NCBI GenBank assembly: GCA_023423065.1
Contig: JAFAGC010000010.1
Coordinates: 67,830 to 131,829, forward strand
Direction: 5' to 3'
DNA: 64,000 bases
From: Pseudomonadota bacterium
GTDB taxonomy: Bacteria > Pseudomonadota > Gammaproteobacteria > Steroidobacterales > Steroidobacteraceae
Of this stretch, positions 1-12,340 are shown piece by piece; the first letter of the stretch is position 1, and each line of letters starts with the position of its first letter. The position numbers were made by a program, and so were the translations under genes. The notes under the pieces were generated by a model, which did not search any database, had not been told where the DNA came from, and saw only the letters and a program-made list of their open reading frames with translations.

Positions 1-1285
<1,285 letters not shown>

Positions 1286-1286
<1 letters not shown>

Positions 1287-4105
1287 CAGAACGAGTTCAC
1301 CGCGGCCGCGGCGATGGCCAGGTTGTAGAGGATGCCGGTGACCGCCTGCCACAGCGGCAACGCGGGCATGCGCTCAGTATCCAGCGGCACGACGACGGTG
1401 TCGCCCGGACGCATGGCGACGCGCCCGCTGCGGCGGAACCAGCCGCCCTCTTCGCTCGAGACGACGCTGCCGTCGGCTCTCACAACGTAAATACGGCCGC
1501 GATCCGCCTTGCGCGTCACGCCGCCGCTCAGGCCAATATAGTCGTCGCGTGACAGGGACTCGCGATAGAAGTGCGACGTATTGTTCTGCACTTCGCCGAT
1601 GACCGTCACTTCCTGCTTCTGCTTCGGAATGATGAGCTGATCACCCTCTCGCAACACGACATCCGACGGCGATCCGACCGGCGACTCGATCACCCGATTG
1701 AGATCGATGACCAGTCGGCCGACAGCTTTCGAATCCTTCAATTGATTCAGGAGTGACTGACCCACTTGTAATGCCTGTCCGGCCTGGCCCTGGTTGGCGG
1801 CCGCGGCCTGGAGCGCGGTTGCCGCGAGATCTCCCTGCAGCCGTTCCGCCAGCTTGTCTATCTGCTGCTGCTCGCGCTCCTTCAACTCCGTGCGCGTGAA
1901 GACGGAGCCGCTCGGGAACGCGAGTGATGTGAGGCCGCCGGCGCGCTCGAGCACCGACCGCAGTGTCTCGCCACGACGGATCGGGTACGAGCCGGGGAAC
2001 CGCACTTCGCCGAGCAGCGTGACCTGCTCCTGTTCACTCCACTCCGGTACTTCCTTGACGTTGAGGAAATCGAAGGGCTGCAACAGCAGGTCCGCGCTGT
2101 CATCACCGCGCAGGACCGCCGCGAGATCGATTTCCACGAGCTGCGTCTGGCGCGCGTCGGCGTCGATGCGGTAGCGGGTCAGTTCGGCCTTGGCGCCATA
2201 CGCGGCATCCTGGAGTCCGCCGCCGGCACGCAGCAGGTCGCTGACGCGCATGCGCGGTTCGAGTGGATAGTCGCCGCGGGCTTTAACGCGGCCGTCGATG
2301 CGCACGATGTTGCTGGGCTGGTCGAAGCGCGACTGCCGGCGCATTTCGTTGAGCAACGGTTCAAGGACTTGTCGGCGGCCGGATTCCGTGTCGAACACGA
2401 TGATGCGGTCGCGGGGCATCAGCGGAATGTTCTGCGCAGACGAGGGATCGCGCAGCGCCGCGGCGAGGTCCGCCGACACCGCGACTACGCGGCGGTCGGG
2501 CGGCAACTCGCGGCGAACGAGAATGTAGTTCAGATCCGCATTGGGCTTGAGCTCATCGATGGAGCCGAGAACATCCGTGAGGCGCAGTCCCTCGTGCCAT
2601 GCGGCCGGCGCCGGATTGAACACGTTACCCTCGACGGTGACTCCTTTGTCGAGCGTCGGACGCAGGCGAAGGATCCTGAGCGAATCGCCATTACGCAAAA
2701 GCTGGCCTTTTCCGGATGTCTCGTCGAGGCGAACGTCGAGCACTACGCGAGCGCGTTGGTCGTTGACGCGGACCAGCGCCGCCCTGCCAATGTCCGCTTC
2801 CGCGGTCACGCCGCCCGCGAGCTTCACGATGTCGGAAACGGAGGTGTCACCTTTCAACTCGTAGATTGCGGGCCGCCGGACTTCACCATCGACGGCCACG
2901 ACCGCCGACACCGGCGGAATGAAGATAACGTCGCCCGGGAGCAGCTTCGCGTCGTCGGAAGTGTCGCCGCGCAGAAGCAGGTCGTACAGGTCGAAACGCC
3001 GGATGACCGCGCCGTTGCGCTTCAACTGGATGTCGCGCATCGAACCGATGGGCTTGAGGCCGCCCGCGGCATACAGGGCCGATGAAATCGTCGACAGGCC
3101 GCTGATCGTGTAACTGCCCGGATGGTTGGCCTCGCCCATGACGAACACGCGGATCGAACGCGTTTCGGCCATCGTCACGCTCGCGCGTACGCCAATCATT
3201 TGGGTGGCGACGCGTTGTTCGATGTCCGCGGCCACGGCGTCGAATGAGCGGCCGCCCACGTTGATGGGCCCCAGTTCCGGGAAACTGATGCGTCCGTCAC
3301 GACCGACGGTCAGCCGCAACGTGCGATTCTGGCTGCCGAACAATTGCACGCTGAAGCGATCGCCCGGGCCCACGACGTAGTCCGCGGGAACCGGTACGTC
3401 CGTGAGCGGCGCGAAGTTCGCGATCGTGTCGCGGAACAGGTCGTAACCGAAGGGTTTAAGTCCGGCGGAGCCGGACTTTCTCACGGGAAGTTTCGTGAGT
3501 TTGATGTCGAGCTTGGAGAACACGACCATGCTCGAGAGGCGGTGAGTGGCCTTTTCTTCCTTGAGGCCGGCCAGCATGATGGGCGCAAATCCCGGCAGAT
3601 GCAGCGCACCTGCGTTGTCGAGCTGATACGGGTTGCGCGAGCGGATGAGCGCGACGAGACGTTCCAGTTCCGCCTTTTCTTCGGGCTCGAGCATCGGCGC
3701 GAGCTCGCCTGGAATCGTTACGGGGGGCTGACCGGGTACCGGCGTTTCGATGCGGGGTGGTTTGTCCTTCCGGAAGTTGATGTCGATGATGACGAAGTCT
3801 TCCGGGTTGAGCTCCTGCTCGGCGAGCATGCGCTCGGCGAAGGTTTGTCTTTCGGCTCGGGACAGATCGTCCGGTTCGCGCTTTGGCCGGGTCCGGATGC
3901 CAGGCTCGGTGATGCCGGGTTCGGTAATGCTTTCCCCCAATACCATCCCGCCGAGGCCGAGCTGCTCCATCAGGGCCTGGCGATCCTCGGGACTCAAACT
4001 GCGAAGTAGCTCGATCTGGTCCGCCGTGGGAACCTGGGCCGCCGTGGGTTGCGCCAAGCCCCACAGGGCTACCAGAGCCGCGAGTATCGAAAATCCCCTG
4101 ATCAT
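1286..4105 (-). CDS. Polysaccharide export protein with Poly_export domain and about six SLBB repeats
   Basis: This 939-residue periplasmic/outer-membrane export protein starts at MIRGFSILAALVALWG with a signal peptide ending near AQPTAAQ. No lipobox cysteine is present, unlike classical Wza. After a charged helical lead and linker (25-240) comes the Poly_export domain (about 240-315, YVVGPGDRFSV). Six regions resembling SLBB repeats follow, at about 318-398, 402-480, 488-570, 590-685, 690-830 (with a Gln/Ala-rich insertion) and 835-910. The C-terminus ends in a hydrophobic helix. Wza has about 380 residues and two SLBB repeats, so this is a much larger exporter. The start ATG overlaps the upstream Wzi stop as TGATG. 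It probably forms the export channel with the Wzz and Wzi proteins beside it. Confidence 0.85.
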
Positions 4106-5574
4106 CAATATCCCTGCTGCCAAGTCATGAAACCGTGCGCGTTCGTGGACGTTTCTGGCCCGATGGCCGGGTCGAGGTACCCGAGACCTACGCTGAGTCT
4201 TCCTGCACTGAACCCTCGAGAGTAGCGTAATTCTACATTGTCGACGTCGAGCGGGACTGTGCTGATTGTGTGTTCCCCGCCGTTTCGATTGATCTCGGCG
4301 CGCCGCAGGGTAAGCTTGAAGTGGTCGCCGTTCGAAAGCGTGATCTGCCCCGTCACCGTGTACATCCGGCTGTCGTTGTCCATCGAACTGCCAATGATGC
4401 GTCCGCGATACGCATATCCCTGCGGGTAGATCGAGTTTCGATAGGCGCAATCGAATTGCGGGTCCTGCCTCGAGAAGCTGCAGGACGTGTCAGTGTATTC
4501 GGCCCCGATCCGCCATCCGCCGAGCGTGGACGAACCCCAGGTTTCGAGTCCAAACAACCCGATGAACTTCGAAGGCAATCCGCCGGCTTCGTCTTCGCCT
4601 ATCCATTGCGTGTAGAACGCGAGCGGCAGCGCGCGCCAGGGAGATCGCAGACGCATGTCGTAGCCGGCCATCTGATTTCCGGGCTGCTCCTCGTAGTCGG
4701 AGCCGTCACCCACCTGGTTGTCATTGCCCAGGACCATGTCGACGAAGGTGGACCAGTCGCAGCGCCGATCGCCGCCGCACCACTGCGCGGTTCGCGTGAG
4801 CCCGAACTCGAGCCAGTTGCGCGGCTTGAAATTCACGCGGGCGGCGAAGAATCGCACGTCGGTGACCGGCACTCCTTCGTCCTCGGCGCGACCCATCGCG
4901 ATGCTGGCGCGCCAGGGCCCGATCCACGACAGCAGGGGCGACTTGAAAGGATCGGTGTAGTTGCGCTCGAGGGTGATGGTGGGAATGGGACGCGCGTTCG
5001 TCGACAGTACGAGGCTGCCGTCCCAACCGGGACCCCACCATCGCTCCATGTATCCCACCGAGAGCATGAAGTTGCCAAAATTCACCCCGAGGTACGAACC
5101 GTCGGGACGCAACTGCTGCCCATCCACGGGATTGGCGACGTACGAGCCTTGGAGCTTGAGCGCGAAGTTCCGGCCGAGCCAACTCGCGCGCAGGGCGACT
5201 TCGCCCTCGTCTCGCGGAGAATCCGCGAACTCCCGCAGCGTGATCGGCTCGTACGCGCCGCTCACGGTCAACCCCGCGCCGCTGAAACCAGGCAGCGCGG
5301 CCTCACGCGCGAGTCGCCTCACACGCAGCAGCGCGTTCAACGTTGCGTCGTCGAGTCCGGAGGTCTCGGCCGCGATCACGTCACGCGCGATGTCGGGCCA
5401 GGACATGGGCCACGTCGTCACGGGTCCGCGCAGGATGCCGGCGTCGGCCAACAAGTGAATATCGGAGCGGAGCGCCGCGTCTCCTGGAACGATCCAGGGA
5501 TCGGCTTGCGCCGGGCCGATGCAGAAGATCGCGGCCAGGCAAGCGGCCATTCTTCGCCCGGCTGGAATTCTCAC
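4105..5574 (-). CDS. Capsule assembly Wzi family outer-membrane protein (copy 2 in operon order)
   Basis: This 489-residue Wzi-family protein is predicted to be an outer-membrane beta-barrel lectin that anchors or organises surface polysaccharide. Visible features are a short signal sequence (AACLAAIFCIGPAQA), an N-terminal helical part with the family pattern LRSDIHLLADAG, the motif ERWWGPGW near residue 180, LSTNARPIPTI, and a C-terminal region of alternating strands ending in WQQGY. E. coli Wzi is similar in length (about 480). The start is GTG, overlapping the stop of the preceding Wzi gene as GTGA; an ATG eight codons later is possible. It is a paralogue of the gene immediately upstream, and both share the WWGPG, SSNARP/STNARP and EPGNQMAG/EQPGNQMAG blocks. 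Confidence 0.85.
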   Translation of the reverse strand: MRIPAGRRMAACLAAIFCIGPAQADPWIVPGDAALRSDIHLLADAGILRGPVTTWPMSWPDIARDVIAAETSGLDDATLNALLRVRRLAREAALPGFSGAGLTVSGAYEPITLREFADSPRDEGEVALRASWLGRNFALKLQGSYVANPVDGQQLRPDGSYLGVNFGNFMLSVGYMERWWGPGWDGSLVLSTNARPIPTITLERNYTDPFKSPLLSWIGPWRASIAMGRAEDEGVPVTDVRFFAARVNFKPRNWLEFGLTRTAQWCGGDRRCDWSTFVDMVLGNDNQVGDGSDYEEQPGNQMAGYDMRLRSPWRALPLAFYTQWIGEDEAGGLPSKFIGLFGLETWGSSTLGGWRIGAEYTDTSCSFSRQDPQFDCAYRNSIYPQGYAYRGRIIGSSMDNDSRMYTVTGQITLSNGDHFKLTLRRAEINRNGGEHTISTVPLDVDNVELRYSRGFSAGRLSVGLGYLDPAIGPETSTNAHGFMTWQQGY

Positions 5575-7070
5575 GGCTGAAATTCGTGTTGCCAGCTGAT
5601 GAATCCGAAAGCCTGCCTATCGCGCCCGCCCGTGTCGGGCTCGATGGATTCGAGCCCCAGGTCGACGAAGATGCGCTCGCCGAGCAACTTTCCTTTCCAG
5701 CCCAGCTCGATCGCCCGGTAGTTGGTCGGCACGGTGGCCACCGTGTTGCGCAGGTCGCCGAAATCGTCGCGGTTCAGCCGCGACGAGCGCGCGGTCGCCG
5801 TCCAGACCGAGCCGTCCGCGCCGGTATAAATCCCGCCCACGGCCCAGTTGTCCGCGTCGCGATCCGACGTGTGGCCGATCGAACGCCCGCGATAACGATA
5901 TCCCTCGACGTTGAAGCGACCCTGGTTGTAGGCGCAGCCGTAGTACGGATCGCTCCTGCTCAGCCCCGAACAAGTCGTCGACGCGTATTCGAGGAATCCC
6001 TGCACGATCGCGCCGTCGGAAAACGGATGCCACACCTCGAGCCCGAGCTGTCCGAGGTACTTCGCGGGTAGATAGGATGACTCGTCCTCGCCAATGTACT
6101 GGCCATAGAGCGCGTACGGCAGGTTGCCGATCGGCGAGTTCCAGCGCAGGTCGAAGCCCGCCATCTGGTTGCCCGGCTCGTTCTCGGGCGTCGCGTCGAT
6201 ACCAACGTTGTCGTTGCCGGCCAGCATGTTGCCGAACACGTCGAGATCGCAGGCGAGCTGTTCCCCGCAGAATTGCGCCGTGCGCGAAAATCCGATCTCC
6301 AATTTCCTGAACGGCATGATGACGACGCGCCAGGCCATGAACAGCGGCTTGTCGATGTCCGCGCGCTCATCTTCCATCTGGCTGACGCCGAAGCTGAAGC
6401 GCCACGGCCCGAGCCAGGACAACCATTTGCTCTCGAAGGGCCGGGCCTCGGCGCGTTCGACCATTACCGTGGGCATCGGGCGCGCGTTACTGGACAGGAT
6501 GAGGCTGCTTTCGTGGCCGGGGCCCCACCAGCGGTCGAGCGCATTCGCCGACACCAGCCAGTTCGCCAGCTTGAGCGTGGCATGTGAGCCGTCGGCGCGA
6601 ATTTCCTGACCATCGGACGGATCGTTGACGCCAGTAGCCCGCAAGCCCAGCGAGAACATGCCGCTGTCGAAGCGCAGACCGGCGCTGAGTTCGCCCGACT
6701 CGCGCGCCACCGTGTCGAAGTCCCTCAGCAGGCCGGGCTCACCGCCGCGAGCTGCCGTATCGAAGGCGAGCGTGCGCTCGCGCGGTTCGAGGCGCGCGCG
6801 CAAGCGATCCAGCGCCGCCATCACGGCGGAATTCGTGGCCAGGTGTTCCTTCGCGTTCGAGAACGCGTACTGCAGCGCCGCGCGTGGAATCGGCCACTGG
6901 TTCGACGGGTAGCGGATCACCTCGGCATCGTTCAGTAGCTGCAAGTCGAGCCGCAACTGCGTGTCACCCGATTCGAACCATCCGGCATCGGCGTGCACCT
7001 GCCCGGCCAGTAGCGCGAGCACCGCGACGACGGACACGCGCAGCGTCCGCGACGATTTGCGGGCGTTCAT
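5571..7070 (-). CDS. Capsule assembly Wzi family outer-membrane protein (copy 1 in operon order)
   Basis: This is a second Wzi-family barrel of 499 residues. A signal peptide (SVVAVLALLAGQVHA) is followed by LRLDLQLLNDAEVI, DRWWGPGHESSL, LSSNARPMPTV, EPGNQMAGFDLRW, YIGEDESSYLPAKYLG and a terminal strand ending FISWQHEFQP. It aligns end to end with its neighbour but is clearly diverged, so the duplication is old or the copies were recruited separately. The ATG at 7070 makes an ATGA overlap with the pgi stop and is preferred; another ATG three codons upstream would give a 13-base overlap. Role inferred from family: attachment or surface assembly of the exported polysaccharide. Confidence 0.84.
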   Translation of the reverse strand: MNARKSSRTLRVSVVAVLALLAGQVHADAGWFESGDTQLRLDLQLLNDAEVIRYPSNQWPIPRAALQYAFSNAKEHLATNSAVMAALDRLRARLEPRERTLAFDTAARGGEPGLLRDFDTVARESGELSAGLRFDSGMFSLGLRATGVNDPSDGQEIRADGSHATLKLANWLVSANALDRWWGPGHESSLILSSNARPMPTVMVERAEARPFESKWLSWLGPWRFSFGVSQMEDERADIDKPLFMAWRVVIMPFRKLEIGFSRTAQFCGEQLACDLDVFGNMLAGNDNVGIDATPENEPGNQMAGFDLRWNSPIGNLPYALYGQYIGEDESSYLPAKYLGQLGLEVWHPFSDGAIVQGFLEYASTTCSGLSRSDPYYGCAYNQGRFNVEGYRYRGRSIGHTSDRDADNWAVGGIYTGADGSVWTATARSSRLNRDDFGDLRNTVATVPTNYRAIELGWKGKLLGERIFVDLGLESIEPDTGGRDRQAFGFISWQHEFQP

Positions 7071-8704
7071 CGACGCCATGCTTGCAACTGATCCAGCAGT
7101 GGCTTCAGCATCGGGCGGACGGCGGCGGATCCGGGATCACGCACCAGGGGCAACACTTCTTCGCACATTCTCTTGCCGAGCTCCACGCCCCACTGGTCGA
7201 ACGCGTTGATTCCCCAGATCACGCTCTGCACGAACACCTTGTGCTCGTACAGCGCGATCAAACCACCCAGCGTGTGCGCATCGAGTCGCTCGAAGACGAC
7301 AATCGACACCGGACGGTTGCCCGCATGGACTTTGTGACTCGCGAGAAGTTCGATGCGCGCGGGCGAAACCTTGCGCTCAGTGAGCTCGCGCGTCGCCTGC
7401 TCGAGGGTGTAGCCAAACGCGAACGCCTCCGCCTGCGCGAGGCAGTTGCCGATCGCGAGCATCGCCTGTTCGGCATTGCCGCTCGAGGAGCGCGCGGGCA
7501 GCAGGAAATCAAGCGCCGCGCGCGGCGTGCCCTGGTGCAGCATCTGGAAGAACGAGTGCTGCGCGTTGTTGCCGGGCTCGCCCCAGATCACCGGCGCGGT
7601 GCCATACGAGATCGGCGAACCATCGAGCGCCACGGACTTGCCGTTGCTCTCCATGTCGAGCTGCTGCAGATAGGCCGGGAATCGTTTGAGCCGCCCATCG
7701 TAGGGCAGCACGGCGAGCGTCGGCAGGTCGAGGAAATTGATGTTCCAAACGCCTAGCAATCCCATGAGCGTAGGCAAATTGCGATCCCACGGCGAGCCGC
7801 GGAAGTGCTCGTCCATCGCGTGCGCGCCGGCCAGCAGGTCCAGGAACGCTACGCGCCCGATGGCGATCGCCAGCGACACGCCGATCGAGGACCACAGCGA
7901 ATAGCGGCCTCCGACCCAGTCCCACATCATGAAACGGTAGTTTGGATTGACGCCGAAGGCGTCCATCGCCCGAGCGTTGGTCGACACCGCGGCAAAGTGT
8001 GACGGTACCGCGGCCTCGCCCAGCTTGCCGGCGAGCCACGCGCGCGCAGTGCTCGCATTCGCCAACGTTTCCTGCGTGGTGAAAGTCTTCGAAGCCACGA
8101 TGAACAAGGTGCGCGCGGGGTCGGCATCCTCGAGCGCATTGGCGAGATCGGTGCCATCGACATTCGACACGAACTTCACGCGCGGCGCGCCCGCGGTCAG
8201 CGGGTGCAATGCCTCAACCGCCATCGCAGGGCCGAGGTCAGAGCCGCCGATTCCGATGTTGATGACGGTGGTGAATGGCGCACCACCGGAGCCCTTCACG
8301 GCCCCGGAGCGAACCTGTTCGGCGAATCCAAGCATGCGCTCGCGCTCTTCGACGACCTGGCGCGCAATGTCGGCGCCGCCGGGTGAGGAATCCGAAACAC
8401 CCGGCACGCGCAGTGCCGTGTGCAACACCGCGCGTCCTTCGGTCGTGTTGATCGCCTCACCGTGCCACATCGCGTCGATGTGCGTGCGCAGATCGCACGC
8501 GTCCGCGAGACCCGTGAGAAGTTTGAGCCCGTCGTCGTCGATGCGCTGCCGGGAAAAATCGAAGTACAGGCCCACTGCCTCGATCGCGAAACGCGTTCCG
8601 CGCGCCGGGTCCTGGTCGCGCAACGCGCGCAATGTCACTCCCCGGGTTTCGGCGGCGCGCGACTGGAGCGCCCGCCAGACGGCGTTCTTGTTGACCTGGG
8701 GCAT
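7067..8704 (-). CDS. pgi: Glucose-6-phosphate isomerase
   Basis: The enzyme interconverts glucose 6-phosphate and fructose 6-phosphate in the cytoplasm. It is 545 residues, close to the E. coli enzyme. Recognisable blocks are NIGIGGSDLGP, FIVASKTFTTQET, GGRYSLWSSIG, PVIWGEPGNNAQHSF and, near the end, WGVELGKRM. It lies inside the polysaccharide operon, 12 bases after the aminotransferase gene and overlapping the first wzi by four bases. It may therefore supply hexose-phosphate balance for UDP-sugar synthesis as well as glycolysis. Whether it is the only pgi in the genome cannot be told from this window. Confidence 0.95.
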   Translation of the reverse strand: MPQVNKNAVWRALQSRAAETRGVTLRALRDQDPARGTRFAIEAVGLYFDFSRQRIDDDGLKLLTGLADACDLRTHIDAMWHGEAINTTEGRAVLHTALRVPGVSDSSPGGADIARQVVEERERMLGFAEQVRSGAVKGSGGAPFTTVINIGIGGSDLGPAMAVEALHPLTAGAPRVKFVSNVDGTDLANALEDADPARTLFIVASKTFTTQETLANASTARAWLAGKLGEAAVPSHFAAVSTNARAMDAFGVNPNYRFMMWDWVGGRYSLWSSIGVSLAIAIGRVAFLDLLAGAHAMDEHFRGSPWDRNLPTLMGLLGVWNINFLDLPTLAVLPYDGRLKRFPAYLQQLDMESNGKSVALDGSPISYGTAPVIWGEPGNNAQHSFFQMLHQGTPRAALDFLLPARSSSGNAEQAMLAIGNCLAQAEAFAFGYTLEQATRELTERKVSPARIELLASHKVHAGNRPVSIVVFERLDAHTLGGLIALYEHKVFVQSVIWGINAFDQWGVELGKRMCEEVLPLVRDPGSAAVRPMLKPLLDQLQAWRR

Positions 8705-8716
8705 TGGCGAGGCGAA

Positions 8717-9886
8717 TTACTTGCGGAACAGGGCCGCGATGGTATCGACAACGTACTGAAGTTGCGACACCGTTAGCTCCGGATAAATGGGCAACGCCAG
8801 CGTTTCCTGGGTCGCGCGCAGGGATTCCGGAAAATCCTGAGGCTTATGCCCCAGGTAGGCGAAACACTGCTGCATGTGCAGCGCGAGCGGATAGTAGATC
8901 TCTGTGCCGACGCCCTGCTCCGCCAGCCAGCTGCGCAACTCGTCGCGGCGCGCGGTGCGAATGCAATACTGGTTGTAGATGTGGCGGGCTCCCGCAGGCG
9001 CCGATGGCGGGGTCACCACTTTTCCACCCAGCCCGGCCCGTTTGAAGGCGTCGTCGTAGAACGCGGCATTGCGCTGGCGCGCCGCGCTCCATGCGTCGAG
9101 GTGCGGCAGTTTGACGTTGAGTACCGCCGCCTGGATCTCGTCGAGCCGGAAATTGCCTCCGATGAGTTCGTGGTAGTACTTCGGCTCCATGCCGTGCACG
9201 CGCAGCTTCATGAGCTTCGCGGCCAGGCGCTCGTCGTTCGTCACGCACATGCCCGCGTCGCCGAACGCGCCGAGGTTCTTGGTCGGGAAAAACGAGAGGC
9301 ATCCGATATCGCCGATCGAACAGGCGCGACGGCCCTGCGCATCCTCGGAGCCGATCGCCTGGGCGGCGTCTTCGATGACCGAGAGTTGATGGCGCTTCGC
9401 GATCGCCATGATGCGCGTCATGTCGGCCATCTGGCCGTACAGGTGCACGGGCATGATCGCGCGTACGCGTCCGCCGGTCGTGCGATTGAACAACACGCCG
9501 TTGCGTGTTTCGCAGTGTGCTTCGACGAACTTCTCGATCGCGGCGGGCGAGATGTTGAACGTCTCGGGCTCGATGTCGACGAACACGGGCCGCGCGCCCA
9601 CTCGTGCGATCGTGCCGGCGGTGGCGAAGAACGTGTACGGGCTCGTGATGACTTCGTCGCCCGCCCCGATCTCGAGCGCCATGAGCGCGATCAGCAGCGC
9701 ATCGGTGCCGGAGGAAATGCCGATGCCGTACTTGCACTGCGAGTACGCGGCGGTCGCGGCCTCGAGCGCCTTCACCTCGGGACCGAGAATGAAGTACTGG
9801 GACTCGCTCACGCGCAGGATCGCGGCGTCGAGCTCGGTCTTCAGGGCACGGTATTGGGGTTTGAGATCGAGCAGTGGGACTTTCAC
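8717..9886 (-). CDS. DegT/DnrJ/EryC1/StrS-family PLP-dependent sugar aminotransferase
   Basis: This 389-residue fold-type I aminotransferase acts on keto groups of nucleotide sugars. It starts [14 protein letters not shown], typical of the WbpE/VioA/FdtB side of the family. Other blocks are [45 protein letters not shown], the PLP-lysine motif [14 protein letters not shown], and [22 protein letters not shown]. The start codon is GTG. It sits 23 bases after the 4-epimerase gene and 12 before pgi. With the PseB-like dehydratase in the same operon it could install an amino group on a 4-keto-6-deoxy sugar, but 3-amino-sugar synthesis is equally compatible. Confidence 0.88.
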   Translation of the reverse strand: MKVPLLDLKPQYRALKTELDAAILRVSESQYFILGPEVKALEAATAAYSQCKYGIGISSGTDALLIALMALEIGAGDEVITSPYTFFATAGTIARVGARPVFVDIEPETFNISPAAIEKFVEAHCETRNGVLFNRTTGGRVRAIMPVHLYGQMADMTRIMAIAKRHQLSVIEDAAQAIGSEDAQGRRACSIGDIGCLSFFPTKNLGAFGDAGMCVTNDERLAAKLMKLRVHGMEPKYYHELIGGNFRLDEIQAAVLNVKLPHLDAWSAARQRNAAFYDDAFKRAGLGGKVVTPPSAPAGARHIYNQYCIRTARRDELRSWLAEQGVGTEIYYPLALHMQQCFAYLGHKPQDFPESLRATQETLALPIYPELTVSQLQYVVDTIAALFRK

Positions 9887-9909
9887 AGGCCCGCAACTCT
9901 ACCCGAACG

Positions 9910-10953
9910 TCAGCCCAGGTTGGTCACCCGCGTGGGTTGCGGCGCGCCGGTCTTGTAGTACTCGAGGTACCAGTCGACGAAGGCGCGGATTCCGACCTCC
10001 ACGGGCGTCGCGGGCTTATACCCCACGTCGCGCACGAGATCGTCCACGTCGGCAAACGTGTCCGGGACGTCCCCAGGCTGCAGCGGCAGCAGGTTCTTCT
10101 GCGCCTTGCGACCCAGGCAATCCTCGAGGACCTCGATGTAGCGGGACAGGTCCACCGGCGCGTTGTTGCCGATGTTGTAGATGCGGAAGGGCGCGCTGCT
10201 CGTGGCCGGGTCGGGATCGTTGCCGCTCCACTCGGGATTCGGCGCCGCGACGCGATCGCAGGCGCGCACCACGCCCTCGGCGATGTCGGTGACGAACGTA
10301 AAGTCGCGCTTGTGGTGCCCGTTGTTGAACACGTCGATGGGCTTGCCCTCGAGGATGTTCTTCGTGAACAGGAACAGCGCCATGTCGGGTCGGCCCCAGG
10401 GACCGTACACCGTGAAGAAACGCAGGCCCGTGACGGGTAGTTTGAACAGCGCCGCGTAGTTGTGCGCCATGAGCTCGTTGGCGCGTTTCGTCGAAGCGTA
10501 CAGCGACAGCGGATGGTCGACGCCTCGATGCGGCGTGAACGGCATGTTCGTGTTGAGCCCGTAAACCGAACTCGTCGACGCGAACACCAGGTGCTCGGCG
10601 CCGTTGTGCCGGCAGCCTTCCAGCACGTTGAGCGTGCCCGTCACGTTGCTGTCGATGTAGGCCTGCGGATTCTCGAGCGAATAACGCACGCCGGCCTGGG
10701 CTGCGAGGTGGATGACGCGCGGGAACTTCTCGCGCTGGAACAGCGCCTTCATTCCGCCCTTGTCGGCGAGATCCATCTTCACGAAACGGAACTTCGGCTC
10801 GCGCTCGAGGATCGCGAGCCGCGCGCGCTTGAGATTCGGGTCGTAGTAGTCGTTGAGATTGTCGAGACCGACGACCTCATCGCCGCGCTCGAGCAGCTTG
10901 CGCGCGGTGTGGAATCCGATGAATCCGGCCGCGCCGGTGAGCAGGATCTTCAC
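9910..10953 (-). CDS. NAD-dependent epimerase, probably UDP-glucuronate 4-epimerase
   Basis: This 347-residue extended short-chain dehydrogenase has GAAGFIGFH at the N-terminus, [34 protein letters not shown], the catalytic Ser plus YASTK (Tyr-x3-Lys) and [16 protein letters not shown]. The YDPNLK and GVRYSLENP blocks are typical of UDP-glucuronate 4-epimerases (WbnF/Cap1J/LspL type), which make UDP-galacturonate for capsule or LPS. The GTG start overlaps the stop of the dehydrogenase gene as GTGA. A GalE-like or UDP-GlcNAcA-type specificity cannot be excluded. Neighbouring nucleotide-sugar dehydrogenase and aminotransferase genes support a surface-polysaccharide role. Confidence 0.87.
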   Translation of the reverse strand: MKILLTGAAGFIGFHTARKLLERGDEVVGLDNLNDYYDPNLKRARLAILEREPKFRFVKMDLADKGGMKALFQREKFPRVIHLAAQAGVRYSLENPQAYIDSNVTGTLNVLEGCRHNGAEHLVFASTSSVYGLNTNMPFTPHRGVDHPLSLYASTKRANELMAHNYAALFKLPVTGLRFFTVYGPWGRPDMALFLFTKNILEGKPIDVFNNGHHKRDFTFVTDIAEGVVRACDRVAAPNPEWSGNDPDPATSSAPFRIYNIGNNAPVDLSRYIEVLEDCLGRKAQKNLLPLQPGDVPDTFADVDDLVRDVGYKPATPVEVGIRAFVDWYLEYYKTGAPQPTRVTNLG

Positions 10954-12230
10954 AGGCGTCCGTCCACCTTGTTGGCCGGGAACACGTACTTGATGTCGTA
11001 CACGACATGGTTCTTCTTGCAGGCCCTGCGCACGCTCTGGATGCCCTTCTCGCGGAATTCCTTGTGGCCGACGGCGATCACGGCGGCATCGTACACGCCG
11101 TCGCGCACCCGCGAGATCGGACGAATGCCGTATTCATGCTCGGCTTCCGAGGAATCGATCCACGGGTCGTAAACGTCGACCTTGGCGCCAAACTGCTTCA
11201 GCTCGCGCACGACGTCCGCAACCTTCGAATTGCGCAAGTCGGGACAGTTCTCCTTGAAGGTGAGCCCGTAGACGAGCACGCGCGAACCCTTCACCAGGAT
11301 CTTCCGGCTCGCCATGAGTTTCGCGACCTGGCCGGCAACGTAGTTAGCCATGCTGTCGTTCAGCCGGCGTCCCGCGAGGATCATCTCGGGATGGAATCCC
11401 ACCTCCTGCGCTTTGTGCGTGAGGTAGTAAGGATCGACGCCGATGCAGTGGCCGCCGACCAGGCCGGGGCGGAACGGCAGGAAGTTCCACTTGCTGCCCG
11501 CGGCCAGCAGCACCTCCTCGGTGTCGATTCCCAGGCGGTTGAACAGCAACGCGAGCTCATTGATGAGCGCGATGTTGACGTCGCGCTGGGTGTTCTCGAT
11601 GACCTTGGCTGCCTCGGCCACGCGAATGCTCGATGCCTTGTGGGTTCCGGCTTTGACAACGGAGCGATACAACTTGTCCACGAAGTCCGCGACCACCGGC
11701 GTCGAGCCCGACGTGACCTTCTTGATGCTCGGCAGGCGATGTTCCTTGTCGCCTGGATTGATGCGTTCCGGGCTGTACCCCGCGTAGAAATCCTTGTTGA
11801 ACTTCAGCCCCGACTCCCGCTCGAGGATCGGGATGCAGATTTCCTCGGTGCAGCCCGGATAGACCGTCGACTCGTAAACGACGAGGTCGCCCTTCTTGAG
11901 CACCTTGCCCACGGTTTCGCTCGAGCGTTCGAGCGGCGTGAGGTCGGGACGGTTGTAGCGATCGATCGGCGTCGGCACCGTGACGATGAACACCCGGCAC
12001 TTGCCGAGGTCCTTGAGACTGGTCGAATAGCGCAGCTTCTTGGCGGCCTTGAGCTCGGCCGGTGAGCATTCCAGTGTCGAATCCTTACCCGACTTGAGCT
12101 CGGCGATGCGGGGCGCCTTGATATCGAAGCCGACTGTATCGAACTGCTTGCCGAACTCTACGGCCAGCGGCAGCCCGACATACCCCAGACCGACCACGCC
12201 GATCCGGCAATTGCTCAAGCTCAAATCCAT
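10950..12230 (-). CDS. Nucleotide-sugar dehydrogenase, UDP-N-acetyl-D-galactosamine/glucosamine dehydrogenase type (TviB/WbpO)
   Basis: The 426-residue UDP-sugar 6-dehydrogenase makes a uronic acid by two NAD-dependent oxidations. A Rossmann motif ([17 protein letters not shown]) is followed by [53 protein letters not shown] and the catalytic-cysteine motif [28 protein letters not shown] comes near the C-terminus. The ERINPGD and [10 protein letters not shown] blocks resemble TviB/WbpO, which oxidise UDP-GlcNAc or UDP-GalNAc. It is the first gene of the operon. The 110 bases between it and dnaQ should contain the operon promoter, but I see no convincing -35/-10 pair there. Confidence 0.9.
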   Translation of the reverse strand: MDLSLSNCRIGVVGLGYVGLPLAVEFGKQFDTVGFDIKAPRIAELKSGKDSTLECSPAELKAAKKLRYSTSLKDLGKCRVFIVTVPTPIDRYNRPDLTPLERSSETVGKVLKKGDLVVYESTVYPGCTEEICIPILERESGLKFNKDFYAGYSPERINPGDKEHRLPSIKKVTSGSTPVVADFVDKLYRSVVKAGTHKASSIRVAEAAKVIENTQRDVNIALINELALLFNRLGIDTEEVLLAAGSKWNFLPFRPGLVGGHCIGVDPYYLTHKAQEVGFHPEMILAGRRLNDSMANYVAGQVAKLMASRKILVKGSRVLVYGLTFKENCPDLRNSKVADVVRELKQFGAKVDVYDPWIDSSEAEHEYGIRPISRVRDGVYDAAVIAVGHKEFREKGIQSVRRACKKNHVVYDIKYVFPANKVDGRL

Positions 12231-12340
12231 GATTTTTCTATCTCTGTTAAGCCCTTAGGACGCTGGGCGGCGGCGATCTTGCCGCTCTCGAGTCCGCAAA
12301 TCGAGCGTCCGCAGGTGCCGTTTGGTGATTTCTGTGCGTT

